Below, piece after piece: positions 16,216-21,329 of a DNA stretch of 21,329 nt. The stretch spans positions 1-21,329 of the forward strand of contig JAISTL010000026.1 of the NCBI GenBank assembly GCA_031272615.1, given 5' to 3'. This DNA comes from Methylobacteriaceae bacterium (GTDB lineage Bacteria > Pseudomonadota > Alphaproteobacteria > Rhizobiales > Beijerinckiaceae). Numbering within the stretch: the first letter of the stretch is position 1; the number at the start of each line of letters is the position of its first letter. The position numbers were made by a program, and so were the translations under genes. Below the pieces are notes generated by a model that ran no database searches, was not told the origin of the DNA, and saw nothing but the letters and a program-made list of their open reading frames with translations.

Positions 16216-17673
16216 TTAGAGGAGTTTTCGGTAAATGTCGAGATATTGCCGCGCCGACTCTTTCCAGCCGAAATTCCGGGTCATCGCCCGCTGCTGGATG
16301 GTGCGCCAGGTCTTGCGGGATTTCCACAGTTCCATCGCCCGGGATACGGCGCCCTGCAGGGCGTCGCGGTTGCAGTCATAAAAGATGAACCCCGTCGCCG
16401 TCTTGTTGTCGACGTTCTCGACCGTGCTGTTGACCACGGTATCGGCCAGGCCGCCGGTATTGTGCACCAGCGGCAGGGAGCCGTAACGCAGCGCCGCCAT
16501 CTGGGTGAGGCCGCAGGGCTCGAACCGGCTCGGCACCATCAGCACGTCGGACCCGGCGGTGATGCGGTGGGAGAGAGCGTCGTCATAACCGAGCCTGACG
16601 GCGACATTGCCGCGATAGGCCGGATTATTGTGGGCGAAATCCTCAAAACCGCGCTCCAGCCACTGTTCGCCGCTGCCGAGCAGCACGAACTGCCCGCCCT
16701 GCTCCATGATGAAGGGCAGCGCCTCCAGCACCAGGTCCAGACCCTTCTGGTGGACGAGGCGGCTGACGACGCCGAACAACGGCTTGGAATTGGTGACTTC
16801 CAGGTGGAACTCCTTCTGCAGCGCCTCCTTGTCGGCGAGGCGCGCGTTGAGGGTGCGCTTGTCGAAGTTCTGCGGGATCAGCGGGTCGGTTTTCGGGTCC
16901 CACACCACGTCGTCGATGCCGTTGAGAATGCCGGTCAGACGCCCCTGGGAGGCGCGCAGCGACAGCAGACCCTGCATGCCGAAGCCGTTTTCCGGACCGA
17001 GGATTTCCCTGGCGTAGGTGGGGCTGACGGTGGTGACGTGGTCGGCGAAGAAAATACCCGCCTTCATGAAGGAAATCTGGCCGTAATACTCGAGGCCGTT
17101 CATGTTGTAGAGGTACCACGGCAGGTGCAGCTGCGCCATGTGGATGGGGGCGAAACACCCCTGATAGGCGAGATTGTGAATGGTGAACACGCTTTTGGTG
17201 CGCTCGTGGGAGTCCATTTCCGCCAGATACGCGCAGGCCAGGCCGGCGTGCCAGTCATGGGCGTGGATGATGTCCGGCCGCCACATGGAGTCCAGCCCGC
17301 GGGTCAGGTCGGCGCCGATCCAGCCGAGCAGGCCGAAGCGCAGGTAGTTGTCCTGATAGGCGTTCTGATATTCGTCGTGGTAGGGGCTGCCCTCGCGGTG
17401 AAAAAGGTGCGGGGCGTCGATGACATAGACGCCGACGCCGTCGAAATAACCGAAACTCAGGGCGGCGCGTCCGGCGAAGGTGTCGATGACCGCCACCAGG
17501 TCGGTGGGGCCCATTTTGTCCTTGACCGCAGGGAACCCGGGAAGCAGCACCCGCGCTTCCGCTTTCTGCTTCAACTGCGCTTTCGGCAGGGCGCCGGTGA
17601 CGTCGGCCAGCCCGCCGGTTTTCAACAGGGGATACATTTCAGCGCAAACATGCAGTATTCTCATAGGTTCCAT
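16216..17673 (-). CDS. glgA: Glycogen synthase (ADP-glucose type)
   Basis: This GT5 enzyme adds glucose from ADP-glucose to the growing alpha-1,4-glucan. The product is 485 residues, close to the usual 477. The N-terminal MRILHVCAEMYPLLKTGGLADV contains the ADP-glucose-binding KTGGL (Lys18). Further family blocks are IIHAHDWHAGLACAYL, FTIHNLAYQG and, in the C-terminal lobe, FEPCGLTQMAALRYGSLPLV followed by NTGGLADTV. ATG 17673 was chosen because GGAGG lies four bases upstream and family similarity begins right after it; the open frame extends to 17757 without similarity. It follows glgC after 129 nt that contain two hairpins with T-runs. Confidence 0.96.
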   Translation of the reverse strand: MEPMRILHVCAEMYPLLKTGGLADVTGALPKAQLKQKAEARVLLPGFPAVKDKMGPTDLVAVIDTFAGRAALSFGYFDGVGVYVIDAPHLFHREGSPYHDEYQNAYQDNYLRFGLLGWIGADLTRGLDSMWRPDIIHAHDWHAGLACAYLAEMDSHERTKSVFTIHNLAYQGCFAPIHMAQLHLPWYLYNMNGLEYYGQISFMKAGIFFADHVTTVSPTYAREILGPENGFGMQGLLSLRASQGRLTGILNGIDDVVWDPKTDPLIPQNFDKRTLNARLADKEALQKEFHLEVTNSKPLFGVVSRLVHQKGLDLVLEALPFIMEQGGQFVLLGSGEQWLERGFEDFAHNNPAYRGNVAVRLGYDDALSHRITAGSDVLMVPSRFEPCGLTQMAALRYGSLPLVHNTGGLADTVVNSTVENVDNKTATGFIFYDCNRDALQGAVSRAMELWKSRKTWRTIQQRAMTRNFGWKESARQYLDIYRKLL

Positions 17674-17704
17674 AAAACCTCCGGTGGCGCGGGGGCGCGC
17701 ATTG

Positions 17705-17742
17705 GAAAAACGTCGAGGACACTCCCGCGGGAAGGGGCCTCG
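17705..17742 (-). terminator. Second hairpin with T-run in the glgC-glgA gap
   Basis: On the minus strand CGAGG (17742-17738) pairs with CCTCG (17718-17714). The perfect palindrome TCCCGCGGGA is nested inside. ACG and five T residues follow (17709-17705), about 30 nt before the glgA start. It resembles an intrinsic terminator placed in front of glgA, so it could reduce read-through from glgC. Confidence 0.4.
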
Positions 17743-17745
17743 AAG

Positions 17746-17794
17746 AAAAAAGCTCAAGCGGCCGGCGCATCCGCTTTCGTGCAGCGGACGCGCC
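17746..17794 (-). terminator. First hairpin after glgC, terminator or attenuator
   Basis: The 12-bp stem pairs 17783-17794 with 17764-17775, with one G-U pair and a 7-nt loop. Six T residues on the minus strand (17751-17746) follow after about 12 nt. The distance is longer than in a classic terminator. It begins 9 nt after the glgC stop. Confidence 0.45.
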
Positions 17795-17802
17795 GTCAGG
17801 GG

Positions 17803-19092
17803 TTACGGTTGTTCGTGCCCGAGAGCGCGCAGCATGTCCCGGGTCACCAGGGTCACGCCCTCCTCGGTGCAATAGAAACGCTGCCGGTCTTCCTCACGGT
17901 GCTCGCCGATGATCATGCCCGGCGGAATGGTGCAGGCGCGGTCGACGATGCAACGGCTCAAGCGGCAGCGCTCGCCGATGGTCACATCCGGGCACAGGAC
18001 GCTGGAATCGATGGTGCAGAAAGAGTGCACCCGCACCCGGGCGAACAGCACGGAGTTGATGATCATCGAACCGGTGACGATATCGCCGGCGCCGATCAGG
18101 GAGTTGACCGTCATGCCCTGGCCGCCGTCGATATTCTGGACGAACTTGGCCGGGGGTAACGGTTCCATGTAGGTGCGGACAGGCCAGTAACGGTCATAGA
18201 TGTCGAGTTCCGGCATCACCGAGGCAAGGTCCAGGTTGGCGCGCCAATAGGCGTCCACCGTTCCCACGTCCCGCCAGTAGACGGGCGCGTCCTCGGAATA
18301 CCGCACGCAGGAAATCTCGAACGGGTGGGAATAGGCGACGCCCTGGCTCACGGCCTTCGGGATGATGTCTTTGCCGAAATCATGGCTGGAGCTGGTGTCG
18401 GCGTGGTCTTCCTCCAGCGTCTGGGAGAGATAGGTGGTGTCGAAAATATAGATACCCATGCTCGCCAGCGAATGGGTCGGGTCGTCGACAATGCCCGGCG
18501 GGTCGGCCGGTTTCTCGACGAACTTGATGATCTTGCGGTCTTTGTCGGCAGCCATGACGCCCAGTTCCGTCGCCTTTTCCCGCGGCACCTTGATGCACGC
18601 CACCGACACCTTGGCGCCGGTCTTGACATGGTCGAGGAGCATCTTGGCGTAATCCATCTTGTAGATGTGGTCGCCGGCGAGGATGACCGTGTATTTGGAA
18701 TGGTAGCGGTTGACGATGTCGATGTTCTGATAGATGGCGTCGCCGGTGCCGTGGTACCACTGCTCGCGGTCGCCGCGCTGCTGCGCCGGCAGCAGGTCGA
18801 CGAATTCGTTCATTTCCTCGTTGAAGAACGACCATCCCTTCTGGATGTGCTGAATCAGGGAATAGGACTGATACTGGGTCAGCACCGCGATTCGCCGGAT
18901 TCCGGAGTTGATGCAGTTGGAGAGCGCGAAATCGATGATCCGGAACTTGCCGCCGAAGTGAACCGCCGGTTTGGCCCGCTTCAGGGTGAGGTCTTTCAAG
19001 CGGGAACCGCGCCCCCCGGCAAGAACCAAAGCGATGGATTGTTTGGGTAACTCTTTCGCGAGAATCAAATCTTGATCAATGATAGGAGGCAT
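17803..19092 (-). CDS. glgC: Glucose-1-phosphate adenylyltransferase (ADP-glucose pyrophosphorylase)
   Basis: This enzyme makes ADP-glucose from glucose-1-phosphate and ATP, the committed and allosterically controlled step of glycogen synthesis. The product is 429 residues (E. coli 431) and is strikingly similar to the enterobacterial protein along its whole length. The nucleotide loop is [13 protein letters not shown] (24-36). Lys38 in [15 protein letters not shown] matches E. coli Lys39, which binds the activator fructose-1,6-bisphosphate, so the same activator is likely. FVEKPADPP carries the glucose-1-phosphate lysine. The C-terminal left-handed helix ends [23 protein letters not shown] 19092 lies five bases after the glgX stop; a GTG at 19113 is also in frame. 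The ribosome-binding site is weak, which suggests coupling to glgX. Confidence 0.97.
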   Translation of the reverse strand: MPPIIDQDLILAKELPKQSIALVLAGGRGSRLKDLTLKRAKPAVHFGGKFRIIDFALSNCINSGIRRIAVLTQYQSYSLIQHIQKGWSFFNEEMNEFVDLLPAQQRGDREQWYHGTGDAIYQNIDIVNRYHSKYTVILAGDHIYKMDYAKMLLDHVKTGAKVSVACIKVPREKATELGVMAADKDRKIIKFVEKPADPPGIVDDPTHSLASMGIYIFDTTYLSQTLEEDHADTSSSHDFGKDIIPKAVSQGVAYSHPFEISCVRYSEDAPVYWRDVGTVDAYWRANLDLASVMPELDIYDRYWPVRTYMEPLPPAKFVQNIDGGQGMTVNSLIGAGDIVTGSMIINSVLFARVRVHSFCTIDSSVLCPDVTIGERCRLSRCIVDRACTIPPGMIIGEHREEDRQRFYCTEEGVTLVTRDMLRALGHEQP

Positions 19093-19097
19093 GATGG

Positions 19098-21068
19098 TCA
19101 ACTTTCTGTGCACACAAAAAGACTAATCGATTTGGGAGAGCTGGGCCAATCGCCGGCAGGCTCCCGGTCGGAAACGTCAGACACGGCGATCCGCCAGGGT
19201 TTGTCCGGCAGAGTGACGGAAACGGGTTCGTCGGAGGCGTTGACGACGACGAGCCAGTTCCGCGACAGCTCGATCTGAAGAGTTTTTTCGGATTGTGATT
19301 GCCATTCGTCGGGAGTGAGGGGAACTCCTTTTCTGTTTAGCCAACGTACATCTCGTCCGGTTTTCCACCAGAGGTCCGAATTGAGCGCGGGGATGCGTTT
19401 GCGTATCGAAATCATGCGACGTGTGAAATCCAGCAGCTCCCGGTTGAGTTTGTCCCAATTGAGCCAGGATATCCTGTTATCCTGACAATACGAATTGTTG
19501 TTGCCGTTCTGACTGTTGCCCCATTCATCGCCGGCCAGCAGCATCGGCGTGCCCTGGGAGAGGAACAGGATGGCGAGAAGGCCTTCGAGGCGCTCGACGC
19601 GAAGCCGCGCAACCGCTTCCGGGGCGTCATCGCCTTCCACGCCGTAGTTGCAACTCCAGTTGACCCCGCAGCCGTCACGATTCTCTTCGCCGTTCGCTTC
19701 GTTGTGTTTATGTTCGTAGCTTACGGTATCTTTTAATGTAAAACCATCATGGCTGGCAAGGAAGTTGATTGACGCACCCGGCGCGCGCCCCTCACGGTCA
19801 AAGACGTCGGCGGAGGCGGCGAAGCGCATGGCGAAGCCGCCCAACGTGCCCTGATTGAGCAGCCAGAACCGCCGCATATCGTTGCGGTACAAGTCGTTCC
19901 ACTCGCCGAAGGGGGCGGAGAAACGCCCTAGGGAATAACCCTCCGGGGTGGCGTCCCAGGGCTCCATGATGAGCTTGAGCCGTGAAAGAACCGGATCCCG
20001 CCGCAGAATTTCGAGGAAGGGAGAGCCGGCGGAAAACCCGGGAGTCCGCCCGAGAATCGCGCCGAGGTCGAAGCGGAAGCCGTCGATATGGTATTCCTGC
20101 ACCCAGAAATGCAGGCAGTCCCGGGCCCAGCGGATGACCTCCGCCGAGGTGAGGCGCAGGGTGTTGCCGCAGCCCGTCCAGTCGGTGGCTTTGCCCGACG
20201 GCTCCAGCCAGTAATAGCTTTCGTTGTCGATGCCGCGCTGGCACAGGGTCGGCGAAACATCGTCCAGCTCCGCCGTATGATTGAGAACGATATCGAGAAT
20301 CACTTCGATGCCGGCGCGGTGCAGGGCCTTGACGGCGTCCTTGAACTCGACGTGGGCCGATGTGCCGGGCAGACCGGAGCCGTAACGGGTTTCGAGGGCG
20401 AAGGGCGCCAGCACGTTGTAGCCCCAGTAATTGGAAAGCCCCAGCGCCTGCAGCCGCGGCTCGTCGGTGTGCAGCTGCACGGGCAGCAGCTCCAGGGCGG
20501 TAACGCCCAGCTCCTTGAAATAACTCAGCATTTCCGGGTGGGCCAGCGCCGCGTAACTGCCGCGCAACGCCTCCGGAACCGCCGGATGCAGTTTGGTGAG
20601 GCCGCGCACGTGGGCTTCGTAGATGATGGTGCGGCCCCAGGGTGTGCGCGGCGGCCGGTCATCTTCCCAGTCATAGGGGGTGGGGGCGGCGACAATGCTC
20701 TTGGGAATGAACGGGGCGGTGTCGGCGGCCGGGTCGTAGAGGGCCGGGTGGTCGCGCACGTCAGCGTCGAGCAGGCGGGCGCGCGGATCAATCAGCAGCT
20801 TGTTCGGGTTGAACTGCAGGCCTTTCCAAGGGTTCCACGGGCCGTGCACCCGGTAGTTGTAGCGGGTTCCGGGGGTGAGGCCGGGGATGTAGCCGTGCCA
20901 CACCGGGCCGGAGCGGCCGGGAAGCGTTTGGCGGGTTTCCCGGCCGGAATCATCGAACAGACACAGCTCCACCTTGTCGGCGCGGGCGGAAAACAGGGAG
21001 AAATTCACCCCTTTCCCGTCATAATGACTGCCCGGCGGCTCGGCTGATCCGATGTACGTTTCCGCCAT
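19098..21068 (-). CDS. glgX: Glycogen debranching enzyme (isoamylase type, GH13_11)
   Basis: GlgX cuts the alpha-1,6 branch stubs left after phosphorylase action. The product is 656 residues (E. coli 657). An N-terminal CBM48-like beta domain ([27 protein letters not shown]) precedes the catalytic barrel. The nucleophile is Asp334 in [14 protein letters not shown], the acid/base is Glu369 in MEPWD, and the third acid is Asp441 in SHDGF; these positions almost match E. coli Glg[15 protein letters not shown] and [23 protein letters not shown] are also diagnostic. I chose ATG 21068; a GTG at 21077 overlaps the glgB stop (GTGA) and is an alternative. It lies between glgB and glgC in one tight unit. 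Confidence 0.96.
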   Translation of the reverse strand: MAETYIGSAEPPGSHYDGKGVNFSLFSARADKVELCLFDDSGRETRQTLPGRSGPVWHGYIPGLTPGTRYNYRVHGPWNPWKGLQFNPNKLLIDPRARLLDADVRDHPALYDPAADTAPFIPKSIVAAPTPYDWEDDRPPRTPWGRTIIYEAHVRGLTKLHPAVPEALRGSYAALAHPEMLSYFKELGVTALELLPVQLHTDEPRLQALGLSNYWGYNVLAPFALETRYGSGLPGTSAHVEFKDAVKALHRAGIEVILDIVLNHTAELDDVSPTLCQRGIDNESYYWLEPSGKATDWTGCGNTLRLTSAEVIRWARDCLHFWVQEYHIDGFRFDLGAILGRTPGFSAGSPFLEILRRDPVLSRLKLIMEPWDATPEGYSLGRFSAPFGEWNDLYRNDMRRFWLLNQGTLGGFAMRFAASADVFDREGRAPGASINFLASHDGFTLKDTVSYEHKHNEANGEENRDGCGVNWSCNYGVEGDDAPEAVARLRVERLEGLLAILFLSQGTPMLLAGDEWGNSQNGNNNSYCQDNRISWLNWDKLNRELLDFTRRMISIRKRIPALNSDLWWKTGRDVRWLNRKGVPLTPDEWQSQSEKTLQIELSRNWLVVVNASDEPVSVTLPDKPWRIAVSDVSDREPAGDWPSSPKSISLFVCTES

Positions 21069-21073
21069 GGGCC

Positions 21074-21329
21074 TCACCCGGCCTTGACCAAATAGAGTGT
21101 TGCCAGCGGCGGCAGGGTCAGGCTCAGGGAATGCTCGCGGCCGTTGCTGTAGACCTGTTCGCTGGTGACGGAGCCGAGATTGCCGACATTGCTGCCGCCG
21201 TAGTGGCTGGAATCGGTGTTGATCAACTCGCGGTAGACGCCGGGCTCACGGATGCCGACGCGGTAATTGTGGTGTACGGCGGGGGTCAGATTGCAGATGA
21301 CGATGACCGTATCGCCCGTCTGGTCGACG
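21074..21329 (-). CDS. glgB: 1,4-alpha-glucan branching enzyme, C-terminal part (cut by window edge)
   Basis: The frame enters at the right edge and ends with TGA at 21074-21076, giving the last 84 residues. The reading contains VIVICNLTPAVHHNYRVG, then REPGVYRELINTDSSHYGGS, NVGNLG and the ending LSLTLPPLATLYLVKAG. These correspond to the C-terminal beta domain of GlgB, where NFTP, LNTD, YGGS, VGN and SLTLPPLAT are well conserved. The catalytic domain lies outside the window. It is the first visible gene of the minus-strand glycogen unit, whose main promoter must be further upstream. Confidence 0.93.
   Translation of the reverse strand, partial: VDQTGDTVIVICNLTPAVHHNYRVGIREPGVYRELINTDSSHYGGSNVGNLGSVTSEQVYSNGREHSLSLTLPPLATLYLVKAG

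Noticed and set aside
16246..18159. 637-codon open frame on the plus strand opposite glgA and the end of glgC
   Set aside because: It crosses two well-supported genes and their hairpin-containing gap, and reads as low-complexity antisense sequence with no recognisable domain.
20088..21047. 319-codon open frame on the plus strand opposite glgX
   Set aside because: It is antisense to the conserved debranching enzyme and shows no domain or ribosome-binding site that I could support.

Overview
The window looks like chromosomal DNA of a GC-rich alphaproteobacterium. The signs are a small-type PurL encoded beside separate PurS and PurQ, a PurC of alphaproteobacterial type, strongly G/C-ending codons, and an exact match to the CtrA cell-cycle box (TTAA-N7-TTAAC) upstream of the TolC gene. 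The species cannot be named from sequence alone.

Layout. (1) Positions 1-4370, plus strand: possible tail of an upstream gene, a strong hairpin, then the purine genes purC-purS-purQ-purL (SAICAR synthetase and the three-part FGAM synthase). (2) 4352-4536: terminator-like hairpin after purL, a promoter and a tRNA-Gln (anticodon CUG). (3) 4537-4999: gene-free stretch with the CtrA-like promoter. (4) 5000-11226: a type I secretion locus. It has a TolC-family outer-membrane protein, an acidic unknown protein on the opposite strand, a PrtD-type ABC exporter, an HlyD-type adaptor (GTGA overlap) and a protein that I read as an HlyC/RTX-toxin-activating acyltransferase relative, closed by a terminator that overlaps its stop codon. 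No RTX toxin or glycine-rich nonapeptide repeat gene is visible. (5) 11219-11477: convergent intergenic region with a 76-nt imperfect palindrome. (6) 11478-21329, minus strand: a glycogen/alpha-glucan cluster transcribed right to left as glgB (partial), glgX, glgC, glgA, glgP and an alpha-glucosidase. The gene order glgBXCAP is that of enterobacteria.

How the parts work. The pur genes carry out purine steps 4 and 8. The glg genes make ADP-glucose (GlgC), elongate glucan (GlgA), branch it (GlgB), and degrade it (GlgP, GlgX debranching, alpha-glucosidase for short oligosaccharides). The secretion genes encode all three parts of a trans-envelope channel plus a possible cargo-modifying enzyme. 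The cargo is unknown. The most interesting material is this secretion locus: the acyltransferase relative has Tyr at the position aligned with the catalytic His of HlyC, the exporter lacks the N-terminal C39-like domain usually found with HlyC systems, and an uncharacterised acidic protein sits between tolC and the exporter gene.
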